Source: Bacteroides sp. 214
GTDB lineage: Bacteria; Bacteroidota; Bacteroidia; Bacteroidales; Bacteroidaceae
Assembly (NCBI RefSeq): GCF_010501015.1
Contig: NZ_QVML01000009.1
Coordinates: forward strand, 1 to 64,000
Length of the DNA: 64,000 nucleotides
Direction: 5' to 3'
Numbering within the stretch: position 1 is the stretch's first letter; the number at the start of each line of letters is the position of its first letter. The translations under genes were made by a program, and so were the position numbers. Below, one piece after another: positions 26,915 to 36,257 of the stretch. The notes beneath the pieces were generated by a model that searched no databases, had not been told where the DNA came from, and saw only the letters and a program-made list of their open reading frames with translations.

Positions 26915-27811
26915 ATGTTACAGACGATCAGATTGAAAGGAATGGGGGTAGCGTTAATTACTCCTTTCAAGGAAGACGAAAGTATTGATTTTGAAGCATT
27001 AGTTAGATTAGTGGACTATGTGGTGCAAAATAATGCTGATTTTTTGTGTGTGCTGGGAACAACCGCCGAGACACCCACATTGAGTGCCGAGGAAAAGAAA
27101 TTAGTAAAGGATACTGTTATCCAACGTGCTAACCGAAAAGTTCCTATCTTATTGGGCGTGGGGGGAAATAACACGCGCGAAATTGTTGATACACTTAAAA
27201 ACGACGATTTCACCGGTGTAGATGCCATTCTTTCTGTAGTTCCTTACTACAATAAGCCATCGCAAGAAGGAATCTATCAACACTATAAAGCTATATCCGA
27301 AGCATCCAAACTTCCTATTGTTTTATACAATGTACCAGGTCGAACTGGTGTTAATATGACCGCAGAGACAACATTGCGTATTGCACGTGATTTCAAAAAT
27401 GTGGTTGCTATTAAGGAAGCCTCGGGAGATATAACCCAAATGGATGATATTATTAAAAATAAACCAGCCAATTTTGATGTTATTTCGGGCGATGATGGAA
27501 TAACTTTCCCGCTTATAACACTTGGTGCCGTGGGAGTTATCTCGGTAATTGGTAATGCATTTCCCAAAGAATTTAGTAAAATGACTCGCTTGGCGCTACA
27601 AGGCGACTATGGCAATGCACTAACCATTCACCATAAATTTACAGAACTCTTTAAGTTACTGTTTGTTGATGGTAATCCAGCTGGTGTAAAGTGTATTCTG
27701 CATGCTATGGGAATGATTAATAACACACTTCGTTTACCTCTTGTACCTACACGTATAAAAACGTTTGAAGCGATAAGACGCGTGCTTAATGAGTTGAATA
27801 TTAAGTGCTAA
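26915..27811 (+). CDS. dapA: 4-hydroxy-tetrahydrodipicolinate synthase
   Basis: Condenses pyruvate with aspartate semialdehyde, the first committed step of lysine and diaminopimelate synthesis. The 298-residue protein has the aldolase-class signature: the TTAETPTLSAEEK loop, catalytic Tyr in VLYNVPGRTG and the Schiff-base Lys in VAIKEASGD. Upstream in-frame codons lie inside the promoter box, so ATG 26915 is used. A large terminator follows. Confidence 0.97.
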   Translation: MLQTIRLKGMGVALITPFKEDESIDFEALVRLVDYVVQNNADFLCVLGTTAETPTLSAEEKKLVKDTVIQRANRKVPILLGVGGNNTREIVDTLKNDDFTGVDAILSVVPYYNKPSQEGIYQHYKAISEASKLPIVLYNVPGRTGVNMTAETTLRIARDFKNVVAIKEASGDITQMDDIIKNKPANFDVISGDDGITFPLITLGAVGVISVIGNAFPKEFSKMTRLALQGDYGNALTIHHKFTELFKLLFVDGNPAGVKCILHAMGMINNTLRLPLVPTRIKTFEAIRRVLNELNIKC

Positions 27812-27815
27812 ACAT

Positions 27816-27860
27816 AAAAAAACTGACTGAGTTTTGTGTCAAAACTCAGTCAGTTTTTTA
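27816..27860. terminator. Bidirectional terminator after dapA
   Basis: Perfect 16-bp arms (27821-27836 and 27840-27855; AACTGACTGAGTTTTG) with a TGT loop, preceded by A's and followed by T's. Confidence 0.9.
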
Positions 27861-27873
27861 AAAAAGTCAGTCA

Positions 27874-27900
27874 AAATTGGAGTAAAAATCACTCCATTTT
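27874..27900. terminator. Second hairpin after dapA
   Basis: TGGAGT (27878-27883) and ACTCCA (27891-27896) with AATT/T-run flanks; likely terminator for the convergent phnA-like gene. Confidence 0.6.
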
Positions 27901-27921
27901 TTGAACAACTAATTGTTTTTT

Positions 27922-28257
27922 TTATCCTTTCTTTAAGAACTCTGTTCGTAATACGATTCCCGAACCATTAATTTTGCAATCAACTTCTTCCGGATTGTCG
28001 GTCAGGCGGATATTTTTTACTTTCGTTCCTCGTTTAATAACCAACGAAGATCCTCTCACGTTCAAATCTTTGATTACTGTTACCGAATCTCCTGTTTGCA
28101 ATTCTGCACCGTTACTATCTCTTGGTGTATCATCACTTGCTGAAGTATTTTCTTCGCCTGTTGCCCACTCATGAAAACAATCGGGACAAACATTTAGTGA
28201 GCCGTCAAAGTATGTATTCTCCATGCCACATTTTGGGCAGTTTGGTGTTTCTTCCAT
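27922..28257 (-). CDS. PhnA/YjdM-family zinc-ribbon protein
   Basis: The 111-residue protein has an N-terminal zinc ribbon (CPKCGMENTY and CPDCFHEW) and a C-terminal PhnA/YjdM domain (GDSVTVIKDLNVRGSS, IKRGTKVKNIRL). Despite the historical name, the family is not proven to degrade phosphonates. It has no phosphonate genes nearby. The two tRNA-Arg genes lie upstream on the same strand with a hairpin between. Confidence 0.9.
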   Translation of the reverse strand: MEETPNCPKCGMENTYFDGSLNVCPDCFHEWATGEENTSASDDTPRDSNGAELQTGDSVTVIKDLNVRGSSLVIKRGTKVKNIRLTDNPEEVDCKINGSGIVLRTEFLKKG

Positions 28258-28299
28258 AATTCTGTATGTTAATGAATAAATGAATATCTATAAATGAAA

Positions 28300-28323
28300 A
28301 AAGGCACCTTAAAAGTGCCTCTT
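28300..28323 (-). terminator. Terminator downstream of the tRNA-Arg pair
   Basis: AGGCAC (28302-28307) and GTGCCT (28315-28320) form a short stem; on the minus strand a T-run follows, so it ends tRNA transcription before phnA. Confidence 0.7.
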
Positions 28324-28327
28324 TCCG

Positions 28328-28401
28328 TGATCGCGACAGGATTCAAACCTGTAACCGGCTGATCCGTAGTCAGCTACTCTATTCAGTTGAGCTACGCGAC
28401 C
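28328..28401 (-). tRNA. tRNA-Arg (anticodon ACG), distal copy
   Basis: A complete 74-base cloverleaf on the minus strand. Acceptor GGTCGCG pairs with CGCGATC; D arm GCTC/GAGT; anticodon stem GCTGA/TCAGC around loop CTACGGA with anticodon ACG (reads CGU/CGC after A-to-I editing); T arm ACAGG/CCTGT. Discriminator A, and CCA is not encoded. It differs from its neighbour only in the acceptor stem. Confidence 0.95.
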
Positions 28402-28415
28402 GATTGTTTTGGAAG

Positions 28416-28489
28416 TGACCGCGACAGGATTCAAACCTGTAACCGGCTGATCCGTAGTCAGCTACTCTATTCAGTTGAGCTACGCGGCC
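28416..28489 (-). tRNA. tRNA-Arg (anticodon ACG), proximal copy
   Basis: Same cloverleaf and anticodon as the distal copy 14 bases away. The acceptor is GGCCGCG with CGCGGTC, so pair 3-70 is C-G where the other copy has U-A: a compensatory change. CCA is not encoded. Confidence 0.95.
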
Positions 28490-28561
28490 TTCTTTTAACG
28501 GGTGCAAAGATACGGTTTTTTATTAAAAAGCAAAATGTTTCTACAAAGTTTTTGCGCTTAT

Positions 28562-30865
28562 TTACTCAATAAAACGATAGTTAAATAGATTCCAACCCAA
28601 TGAAAGTCCAAAGTTCCACTCTCTTTTCGGTGAGCTATAATGGTTTACATACGCTGAAATAGCACCGAATGGCAACTGACAAACTAAAGAAATATCTGCA
28701 ATGTATTCAAACTTAGAAAAGACATCGCCATAATACGCTTTGTTGGTCGATTGTTTCTCGATTGGAAATATGGGTGCAAATCCATAGAATTCTCCGCGCA
28801 AATGGAGTAGTGAGTTCAGATGGAATATAGGTTTAATGCCAGCCGCCACGTATTGATTTGCTCTAAAGGCATCATTATAAGTCATTTTACTATGCGGTGT
28901 AGGCGAAAAATCTCCTGCTTGCATCATAGTTGCCGCATAGTTTTCCGAAAAGTTCCTGGATGCATATAGTGCCTGAATATGAGAACCTAAGGTAAATTTG
29001 TTCCCTATTCTGTGATATTCTTCGCGCATATATAAGATTTGCAGCCATGATTGGTCTTTTTTATACTTTTCGGCCATTTCATCTTGTTTGGCAGCATAAT
29101 ATTTTTCGTTTCCAGTAAATATCTGTGCCGTTATTTCTTCACGATAACCTTTAGTAGCATACTGCCGGGCATTGAGTGTGCTTCCATTTATACTCAAAGA
29201 ACCCCCTATGAGGTTATAGATGCTTTTATCAAATTTGTATTCGTTCAAATCAATAATATCCGATTGTAAGTAACGGTCTTCCAGTTTTCCTATTCCAAAT
29301 CCAAACTCAGCACGTTTGCTTGACATAAAAGGGAGTGCTACCTTTAGTTTCACAAATGCTTCTTCTTTCTTAGTGAAGGAATTCTTGTTATGCGAGGAAA
29401 AAATATTATCGTCTTTGAAATAATCGAATGTGCTATATGAGGCAATAAGCCTGTATGAGGTTGGAATTTTTGTAGGAAAGTCCATTCTTGCCATAAGTTG
29501 CACGTTGTTGTATATTTTTCCGATTTGACCGTCGAGCGAAACCTCTTTGGAATAATAGTTTAAGTCCTGATAGCTTAAACCAATGTAAATCTGGTTGGAG
29601 CTACTTGTAGAAACGCCACCTCCTACACGTATAGAAAAATCTGCTTGCAATTTTACATCTAAATGCAAATCGAACAGGTGAGTTTCTGGGTCATAAACTG
29701 CATGTGGAATGATTTCCGATATCAGATTATCAGAAAGTAGACGGAAATAGGCGCGCTTAAGATCTTCGTAAGTGAATATGTCATCGTCCGAGTTATGAAA
29801 TTCCCGCTCAATATATTCCCTCTGTTGCGCGTTAGCACCTTTTATTTCAATACTCTTAAATCGAAGTTCGGGGTAACTGCTTTTATAAACAAGTCGGCGT
29901 AGGCGTACATTCTCTGCACTAACCGTACGTTTGATTCTGGTTTTTATCGAATCCATCATGCTAATGGTGCGGTCGTATCCAATTTTAGAGAGATCATCGA
30001 TACGGTCGAAATCCAATAGGTTTACATCTTCATACTTAAATGTAAGCAGAATACCCAGTGAGTCTGCCATGGTATAGTCTGTTTTCTGCATTACCATGTT
30101 GTCTATCTGACTCATCAGGTCATTTTTGTCGGGTTTGCTAGGGTTTTTTGCTACCACACTACCAATAATGATATCGGGGGAAAAGTCATCAATCATAACA
30201 TCAGTAGGGAAATTATTGTAAATACCGCCATCATATGCTAATGTGCCATTTATCTCAATCGGCCTGAATACAAACGGGAAACTCATAGAAGCTCGTACGG
30301 CATCTCCTAAATCCCCCGATCCTAATATTATCTGTTCTTTATTATGAACGTCCGACGCTATACAACGAAACGGAACAAATAAGTTATCGAAATCTTTATT
30401 TGCTGCCGCTGTGGCTGAAGCAAACAGTTGGATAAAAACCAAATTCATTTGTATAGGATTTACCATGTTAGTAGGCAATGTCAGCTGACTACCTATGTTT
30501 GAAAGGGAATCCTTTAATGAGATACGTAGGTTAAAGAAGCGTGGGTTATCTCGGTTTTTTTTGAAATAATAAATATAATCTTCTTCAATGGTACCAGTGT
30601 ACCATCGTTTGAAATCTTCAGAGCGAATCAATTCTGTCATTTCATCGGGCGAATAACCCATTGCATAGAGCGAACCGATAATGGCGCCCATGGAGGTTCC
30701 TGTTATATAGTCTATAGGCACATTGTTCTCTTCGAGTGCACGTATAATACCGATATGTGTAAGACCTTTTGCTCCACCACCACTCAACACAAGACCGACC
30801 TTCTGCGCCTGTGCGCTTGTTTGTATAAATAAACTGATTATTAATGGTATAAGGTATTTTTTCAT
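28562..30865 (-). CDS. Patatin-like phospholipase with outer-membrane barrel
   Basis: The 767-residue protein begins with a cleavable signal peptide (to about AQA, 18-20). The patatin domain has the oxyanion motif SGGGAKG (28-34), nucleophile Ser58 in GTSMG, and the dyad Asp in YDGGIYNNFP. It then has a POTRA-like segment (around FKSIEIKGANAQQREYIE) and a C-terminal beta barrel of the BamA/surface-antigen type (about 400-767). This layout is like PlpD-type autotransported lipases and is typical of Bacteroidetes. It probably sits in the outer membrane as a lipid acyl hydrolase; the substrate is unknown. htpG lies upstream on the same strand with a terminator between. Confidence 0.9.
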   Translation of the reverse strand: MKKYLIPLIISLFIQTSAQAQKVGLVLSGGGAKGLTHIGIIRALEENNVPIDYITGTSMGAIIGSLYAMGYSPDEMTELIRSEDFKRWYTGTIEEDYIYYFKKNRDNPRFFNLRISLKDSLSNIGSQLTLPTNMVNPIQMNLVFIQLFASATAAANKDFDNLFVPFRCIASDVHNKEQIILGSGDLGDAVRASMSFPFVFRPIEINGTLAYDGGIYNNFPTDVMIDDFSPDIIIGSVVAKNPSKPDKNDLMSQIDNMVMQKTDYTMADSLGILLTFKYEDVNLLDFDRIDDLSKIGYDRTISMMDSIKTRIKRTVSAENVRLRRLVYKSSYPELRFKSIEIKGANAQQREYIEREFHNSDDDIFTYEDLKRAYFRLLSDNLISEIIPHAVYDPETHLFDLHLDVKLQADFSIRVGGGVSTSSSNQIYIGLSYQDLNYYSKEVSLDGQIGKIYNNVQLMARMDFPTKIPTSYRLIASYSTFDYFKDDNIFSSHNKNSFTKKEEAFVKLKVALPFMSSKRAEFGFGIGKLEDRYLQSDIIDLNEYKFDKSIYNLIGGSLSINGSTLNARQYATKGYREEITAQIFTGNEKYYAAKQDEMAEKYKKDQSWLQILYMREEYHRIGNKFTLGSHIQALYASRNFSENYAATMMQAGDFSPTPHSKMTYNDAFRANQYVAAGIKPIFHLNSLLHLRGEFYGFAPIFPIEKQSTNKAYYGDVFSKFEYIADISLVCQLPFGAISAYVNHYSSPKREWNFGLSLGWNLFNYRFIE

Positions 30866-30907
30866 AGAAAGTTGTTACTTGCAAAAAAGCTATTTGTTTG
30901 AATTTCT

Positions 30908-30915
30908 CAAATATA
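30908..30915 (-). promoter_or_regulatory. Promoter -7 box of the patatin-like gene
   Basis: Minus-strand TATATTTG, 42 bases before the start codon. Confidence 0.55.
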
Positions 30916-30962
30916 ACAATAAGTTTTTTGCAAATGTTTTTATTTCAAGCTAAATAATCAAA

Positions 30963-30997
30963 AAAAAGCATCACGAAATACTTCGTAATGCTTTTTT
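30963..30997 (-). terminator. Terminator of htpG
   Basis: GCATCACGAA (30968-30977) pairs with TTCGTAATGC (30982-30991) with one mismatch, flanked by A-run and T-run. Confidence 0.8.
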
Positions 30998-31021
30998 AGT
31001 AGCGTTTTAATCTGTATGATG

Positions 31022-33067
31022 TTAAATCATATCAATGCTTCTTTTCACAAAATTGCTAAGCGCTTCTCCTTTCAACATATTATTTTGTAATAAAGCAAGA
31101 TCAATAAGTTGGCGGATGGTCTTATTATCGGTCGCGTATTTTGCGAAAATTCCTTCTTTATTAGCTTTAAGTGTATTCCACTGATTATCTAACTCTTTAA
31201 GTTGATCTTTTTCGGCAGTAGGAATTTCTTCATCCTTCTTCTCTTTATGACTATCTTTAAGCGTATTGCGAAGCTTATTCACATCATCAATTTCTGTTTG
31301 GATAGGTATGAGTTGAGCTTGGCAAGCTTCTTCTTCATCAGCAAGTACCTTTTTGATAAGTTTATGATCGGAATTGAGTATCAAATTAAACATATCGGGC
31401 ATTTCTCCATAAAAACTCATGCCTGCCTGAATACTTGCCATGTCTTTCATACGGCGCATATATTCGCTTTGAGTAATCATTATTGGGCTACTGTTTTCGC
31501 CCAATGTTTGCGTTGATACATGAAATTCCACTTTTTCAATTTTAGGCAACTGACTCTTAAAGGCTTCTGAAAGAGCTTCTTGTTTGTCTGCAGCAAGGGC
31601 AGTGGCTTGCTTATCTTCTTTCACAATTAAATTGTCTACCACATCGCTGTCAACTCGTGTAAAGCGGCTCTTTTCAAACTTCTGTTCCAGCATACTGATG
31701 AGTGCAGTATCCAATTGTCCATCCATAAGGAGTACATTGTAACCTTTGTTTGCTGCAGCATCAATATAACTATATTGTTCGTCTTTATGATTGGTGTAGA
31801 GGTAAATCAAGTTGCCATCTTTGTCTGTTTGGTTCTCTTTAATGAGTGTTTTGTATTCCTCGTATGTATAAAACTTTCCGTCGGTATCGCCAAGCAGAGC
31901 AAATTTTTCTGCCTTTTCGTAGAAATCCTCTTGCGACAACATACCATAGTTTATAAATATCTTAAGGTCATTCCACTTTTCTTCAAATTGCTTACGATCT
32001 GTTTTGAAGATAGATTGCAGGCGGTCTGATACCTTCTTTGTGATGTATGTTGATATCTTCTTTACGTTAGAATCGCTTTGCAGGTAGGAACGTGATACAT
32101 TTAATGGAATATCCGGCGAGTCGATAACACCATGCAATAAAGTAAGGAAGTCTGGAACAATACCTTCTACAGAATCGGTAACGTACACTTGGTTGCAGAA
32201 CAACTGAATTTTATTCTTGCCCAAATCGATATTGCTTTTTAGTTTTGGGAAGTAAAGAATACCCGTGAGGTGAAATGGATAGTCCACATTTAGGTGAATC
32301 CAAAACAATGGCTCATCAGACATTGGGTAAAGATCGCTGTAGAATTTCTTGTAATCTTCATCGGTAAGGTCGCTTGGTTTGCGTGTCCAGATTGGATGTG
32401 TTTCATTAATGATGTTATCCTCCTCTGTTTCAACTTGTTTACCATCTTTCCAATCTTTCTTTTTACCAAAAGCAATAGGAATTGGTAAGTAGCTACAATA
32501 CTTCTTTAGCAGAGTTGAGATGCGTGCTTCTTCGAGAAATTCTTTCGACTCATCATCAATATAAAGTATGATGTCTGTACCACGATCGGCTTTCTTCACT
32601 TCTTCGATGGTGAATTCGGGACTTCCATCGCATGACCATTTCACAGCAGGAGCATCGTCTTTATAAGACTTCGTTACGATTTCTACTTTTTTCGATACCA
32701 TGAACGAAGAATAAAAACCCAATCCGAAGTGTCCGATAATGGCATTGGCGTCCTTCTGATACTTTTCAAGAAAGTCGTTTGCACCCGAAAAAGCAATTTG
32801 GTTAATGTATTTATCAATTTCTTCGGCTGTAAGTCCAATACCACGGTCGGAAATAGTTAGTGTTTTTTTACTTAGTGATACACGTACGGTTAAGTCACCA
32901 AGTTCTCCTTTGAAATCGCCCATAGAAGCTAATGTCTTCATTTTTTGTGTGGCATCAACCGCATTGGAGACTATTTCGCGAAGAAAGATTTCATTGTCAC
33001 TATACAAGAATTTTTTGATAACGGGGAAGATGTTATCGGTAGTAACCCCAATATGACCTTTTTGCAT
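31022..33067 (-). CDS. htpG: Molecular chaperone HtpG (Hsp90)
   Basis: Cytoplasmic Hsp90 chaperone of 681 residues. The N-terminal GHKL ATPase domain shows the motifs FLREIVSNAVDA, TISDRGIGLT and GHFGLGFYSSFMVS. The middle domain has the region LFCNQVYVTDSVEGIVPDFLTLLHGVIDSPDIPLN (cited as family segment, with the conserved arginine just after in VSRSYLQ). The C-terminal dimer domain contains NMLKGEALSNFVKRS. It is longer than the E. coli enzyme (624 residues), mainly by a charged insertion near the C-terminus, as in other Bacteroidetes. It lies downstream of clpC on the same strand with a terminator between. Confidence 0.97.
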   Translation of the reverse strand: MQKGHIGVTTDNIFPVIKKFLYSDNEIFLREIVSNAVDATQKMKTLASMGDFKGELGDLTVRVSLSKKTLTISDRGIGLTAEEIDKYINQIAFSGANDFLEKYQKDANAIIGHFGLGFYSSFMVSKKVEIVTKSYKDDAPAVKWSCDGSPEFTIEEVKKADRGTDIILYIDDESKEFLEEARISTLLKKYCSYLPIPIAFGKKKDWKDGKQVETEEDNIINETHPIWTRKPSDLTDEDYKKFYSDLYPMSDEPLFWIHLNVDYPFHLTGILYFPKLKSNIDLGKNKIQLFCNQVYVTDSVEGIVPDFLTLLHGVIDSPDIPLNVSRSYLQSDSNVKKISTYITKKVSDRLQSIFKTDRKQFEEKWNDLKIFINYGMLSQEDFYEKAEKFALLGDTDGKFYTYEEYKTLIKENQTDKDGNLIYLYTNHKDEQYSYIDAAANKGYNVLLMDGQLDTALISMLEQKFEKSRFTRVDSDVVDNLIVKEDKQATALAADKQEALSEAFKSQLPKIEKVEFHVSTQTLGENSSPIMITQSEYMRRMKDMASIQAGMSFYGEMPDMFNLILNSDHKLIKKVLADEEEACQAQLIPIQTEIDDVNKLRNTLKDSHKEKKDEEIPTAEKDQLKELDNQWNTLKANKEGIFAKYATDNKTIRQLIDLALLQNNMLKGEALSNFVKRSIDMI

Positions 33068-33116
33068 ACCTTATTTTATTTATGTTATTAATTATTGTTT
33101 TACGAAAAACAGGACA

Positions 33117-33149
33117 AAAAAAATGCCAGACCAACAGGTCTGACATTTT
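33117..33149 (-). terminator. Terminator of clpC
   Basis: AAAATGCCAGACC and GGTCTGACATTTT pair around AACA with one mismatch (33120-33149), with an A-run at left that becomes the U-tract on the minus strand. Confidence 0.85.
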
Positions 33150-33169
33150 GACGTATTGCAATATACATG

Positions 33170-35698
33170 TTATTCTGTTACAATTGGGTTCACTTTCATT
33201 TCCAGTTCGCCCTTTTCATCATTAAGGATTACATGAATAGTATCGCCTTCTTGTGCTTTTACCGAAACAATTATCTCAGACAATCCATCTTCCAGATATG
33301 TTTGTATTGCTCTTTTTAGTGGGCGAGCACCGTATTGCACATCATATCCTTTTGTAGCGATGAACTCTTTGGCATTTTCGTCGATAACAAGTTTATAACC
33401 AATTGATTCTATTCGCTCATAGAGTCCTTTCAACTCAATGTTTATAATTTGTTTGATAGCATCAATCGATAGTTGGTCAAATGTGATAATCTCATCTACA
33501 CGATTAAGAAACTCGGGTGAGAAAGATTTGTTCAGCGCTTTTTGAATTACACTGCGTGAATGTTCCTTGTCGTCAAAATTGGCTTGTGTGGCAAAACCAA
33601 CACCACGACCAAAATCCTTGAGTTGACGCGTACCTATATTGGAAGTCATGATGACAACTGTGTTTTTAAAATCAATTGTTCTGCCATAACTGTCAGTCAG
33701 ACGACCTTCGTCCATTACTTGCAGCAACAAGTTGAATACATCACTGTGTGCCTTTTCAATTTCATCGAGCAAGACGATGGAGTAGGGTTTGCGACGAACT
33801 TTTTCGGTAAGCTGTCCACCTTCTTCGTAGCCTACATATCCCGGAGGTGCTCCGACAAGTCTTGATACGGTAAACTTCTCCATAAATTCACTCATGTCAA
33901 TACGTATCAATGCATCCGAAGAACCAAACATATACTTCGCCAATTCTTTCGCCAAGTGTGTTTTACCAACGCCTGTGGGCCCCAAAAACATAAATGTGCC
34001 AATCGGCTTGTTGGGGTCTTTTAATCCCACACGGCTGCGCAAGATAGCTTTTACGAGCTTCTCAATAGCGGGGTTCTGTCCAACAACTTCTTCTTCAAGT
34101 TTGTTCTTCATACCTGCCAGCTTCAGCCCTTCTGCTTGCGCCATGCGTTGTACCGGAATTCCTGACATCATTGAAATAACATTCGCAATATCCTCTTCGT
34201 CTACTGTTTGGCGATTGCTCTTCAGGCTCGATTCCCATTCTTCTTTCATTACTTCAAGTTGTTTGCTCAGCTCTTTTTCCTTATCTCGGAAGCTGGCTGC
34301 CAATTCGTAGTTCTGAAGTTTTACGGCTTCATTTTTCTTCAACTTAGCTTCTTCAATGAGGTGTTCCTGGTCTTCCAACTCCTTTGGAGCAGTTACATTA
34401 GTAATATGTACGCGCGATCCTGCCTCATCCAAAGCATCGATAGCCTTGTCAGGGAAGTTGCGATCGGTAATGTAGCGGTCTGTCAGTTTGACACATGCTG
34501 CCAAAGCAGCATCGGTGTAGTTCACATTGTGGTGTTCTTCATACTTATCCTTTATGTTTTTAAGGATTTGAAGTGTTTCTTCGGCAGTAGTAGGAGCTAC
34601 CATAACCTTCTGGAAACGACGTTCAAGAGCACCATCTTTTTCTATGTTTTTACGATATTCATCGAGAGTAGTAGCACCAATGCACTGTATCTCTCCGCGT
34701 GCCAGGGCAGGCTTCAACATGTTGGCTGCATCCATTGAGCCGGTGGCCGAACCTGCACCTACAATAGTATGAACTTCGTCTATAAACAAAATAACATTCG
34801 GGTTCTTTTGCAACTCATTCAGGATAGAGCGGATACGCTCTTCGAACTGTCCACGATATTTCGTTCCGGCTACAACAGAGGTCATGTCAAGTGCCACAAC
34901 TCGTTTGTCGAACAAGATGCGCGACACTTTCTTCTGTACGATGCGTAGTGCTAAACCTTCGACTATTGCCGATTTCCCTACACCTGGTTCTCCTATTAAT
35001 ACAGGGTTATTCTTTTTCCTGCGGCTTAGGATTTGAGCTAAACGTTCTATTTCCTGCTCACGCCCTACTACAGGATCAAGTTTTCCCTCTTCGGCAGCTT
35101 TCGTCATATCTGTGCCGAAATTATCAAGTACAGGAGTATCGTTGGCTGCTTTCTTTGATGTGGTGGTTTGTTTTTTATCTCCTTGTTGTTGCGAGGAAGC
35201 TGAAGAAAATTCGTCTTCATCCTCGTCGTCATCTTCGGTAAAACCAAGTCCGGACGAAATATCTGGCTGTAAAGAAAGTTGTTCAAATACTTTCTTATAG
35301 TCCACATCGTTTTCGCCTAAAACAGTAGCTGCAATGTTATTTTTATCTTTTAAGATAGCTAATAGCATATGCTCTACATCGGCTGTGTCCTTTTTCAAAA
35401 GTCTTGCTTCTAACAAGCACATTTTTAGAATTTTAGCCGATTCTTTAGATAATGGAACGTCTGCATTTGGCAATAACATTTCATCTTTATAGTTTTTCAA
35501 AACGCCTTCCAATTGTTTTTTTACAGCAGGGAGGTCTATCTTGAGTCTTGTCAATATTTCTATTGCTTTCCCGTCACCGTCGCGTATCAAGCCAAGCAAC
35601 AAGTGTTCGGGTCCTATATAGCCATTGTGTAAGCGATTGGCTTCTTCTTTGCTATAACCAATGACTTCGGAAACTTTTTGTGAGAATTGATTATTCAT
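33170..35698 (-). CDS. clpC: ATP-dependent Clp protease ATPase subunit ClpC
   Basis: Hsp100 unfoldase of 842 residues that feeds substrates to ClpP. Domains in order: double Clp-N repeat (about 1-145), an acidic Asp/Glu linker, AAA-1 with Walker [10 protein letters not shown] and Walker B LFIDEVHT, the ClpC-specific UVR-like middle segment ([17 protein letters not shown]), AAA-2 with [11 protein letters not shown] and Walker [10 protein letters not shown], and the D2-small domain with YGARPLKR. The middle segment distinguishes it from ClpA and ClpB. Its divergent partner is gyrA, with a repeat-rich gap between. Confidence 0.96.
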   Translation of the reverse strand: MNNQFSQKVSEVIGYSKEEANRLHNGYIGPEHLLLGLIRDGDGKAIEILTRLKIDLPAVKKQLEGVLKNYKDEMLLPNADVPLSKESAKILKMCLLEARLLKKDTADVEHMLLAILKDKNNIAATVLGENDVDYKKVFEQLSLQPDISSGLGFTEDDDEDEDEFSSASSQQQGDKKQTTTSKKAANDTPVLDNFGTDMTKAAEEGKLDPVVGREQEIERLAQILSRRKKNNPVLIGEPGVGKSAIVEGLALRIVQKKVSRILFDKRVVALDMTSVVAGTKYRGQFEERIRSILNELQKNPNVILFIDEVHTIVGAGSATGSMDAANMLKPALARGEIQCIGATTLDEYRKNIEKDGALERRFQKVMVAPTTAEETLQILKNIKDKYEEHHNVNYTDAALAACVKLTDRYITDRNFPDKAIDALDEAGSRVHITNVTAPKELEDQEHLIEEAKLKKNEAVKLQNYELAASFRDKEKELSKQLEVMKEEWESSLKSNRQTVDEEDIANVISMMSGIPVQRMAQAEGLKLAGMKNKLEEEVVGQNPAIEKLVKAILRSRVGLKDPNKPIGTFMFLGPTGVGKTHLAKELAKYMFGSSDALIRIDMSEFMEKFTVSRLVGAPPGYVGYEEGGQLTEKVRRKPYSIVLLDEIEKAHSDVFNLLLQVMDEGRLTDSYGRTIDFKNTVVIMTSNIGTRQLKDFGRGVGFATQANFDDKEHSRSVIQKALNKSFSPEFLNRVDEIITFDQLSIDAIKQIINIELKGLYERIESIGYKLVIDENAKEFIATKGYDVQYGARPLKRAIQTYLEDGLSEIIVSVKAQEGDTIHVILNDEKGELEMKVNPIVTE

Positions 35699-35737
35699 AT
35701 GTGTATCTCCTTCGTTATTAATCGGTTTAGTTTATTA

Positions 35738-35745
35738 CAAATATA
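35738..35745 (-). promoter_or_regulatory. Promoter -7 box of clpC
   Basis: Minus-strand TATATTTG, 39 bases before the clpC start codon. No CIRCE or CtsR-like repeat is seen. Confidence 0.55.
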
Positions 35746-35852
35746 ATAATATAATTAATGATATCTGCTCTATGCCGTTATTTTTGAATAGTATAACAAA
35801 TTATGTGCCAACTTTTCTTACTCTTTACACTTAATATGTGTTAATACGCTGG

Positions 35853-35971
35853 ATATACACTCCAATTCGAGTTTTGAGAGATAGGTCTTCACCTTCACAA
35901 AACGCTGTAAGTGAGTGATAGTAAGTAAGTTGTGTGTGAAGACCCTATATTTTATCCTTCACAGGGTTTTC
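35853..35971 (+). repeat. Dispersed intergenic element A, copy 2
   Basis: About 119 bases matching 5653-5771 in opposite orientation at about 79 percent identity without gaps (25 differences counted by eye). Contains the inverted repeat GGTCTTCAC (35884-35892) and GTGAAGACC (35936-35944). Directly followed by element B copy 1. Confidence 0.75.
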
Positions 35972-35978
35972 TGGAGAA

Positions 35979-36063
35979 TTTCTGACTGTTTTTGTATTAA
36001 GAAAACACTGAGAAACAGTTCGAAAAACAGTGAGAAGTGAAGCAAAAAACAGTCAGAAAAAGA
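35979..36063. repeat. Dispersed intergenic element B, copy 1
   Basis: Outer inverted repeat TTTCTGACTGTTTTTG (35979-35994) and CAAAAAACAGTCAGAAA (36043-36059). The inner part has ACTGAGAAACAG and AACAGTGAGAA. The right half (36005-36061) is about 82 percent identical to 54693-54749. Confidence 0.7.
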
Positions 36064-36257
36064 GATTGCTTAAAAGCCTATGCTTCATACTCCGACAAGC
36101 CATAGTCTAGTGTCTTTCGCTATAAAAAGCATAGAACCTACGTGTTGAGGTGGTTTCTTGGAAAGTTTTTGATGTAATCGTTTTGTATGTCCTGAAAAAG
36201 CAGTAATTTAGCATGGTTTTTACAAACCATAAAATGTTTAATTAACAAACTCTCTAA

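Larger units (their letters stand above)
35699..36257. other. Divergent clpC-gyrA gap filled with dispersed repeats
   Basis: No gene is present in these 559 bases. From left: the clpC promoter box, element A copy 2 (35853-35971), element B copy 1 (35979-36063), about 120 bases without recognisable structure, a weak gyrA promoter region (TTTTG at 36181, TAATTTAG at 36204), and the 7-bp hairpin ATGGTTT/AAACCAT at 36213-36230 in the gyrA leader. Confidence 0.65.

Noticed and set aside
27922..28257. Phosphonate utilisation role for the PhnA-like gene
   Set aside because: No phosphonate gene is nearby, and the family name is historical.
34208..34738. 176-codon plus-strand open frame
   Set aside because: It lies entirely antisense to clpC, has no recognisable family and no promoter; clpC motifs on the minus strand are unambiguous.
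36182..36210. gyrA promoter TTTTG-N18-TAATTTAG
   Set aside because: The -7 box departs from TAnnTTTG at an important position; noted only within the gap entry.
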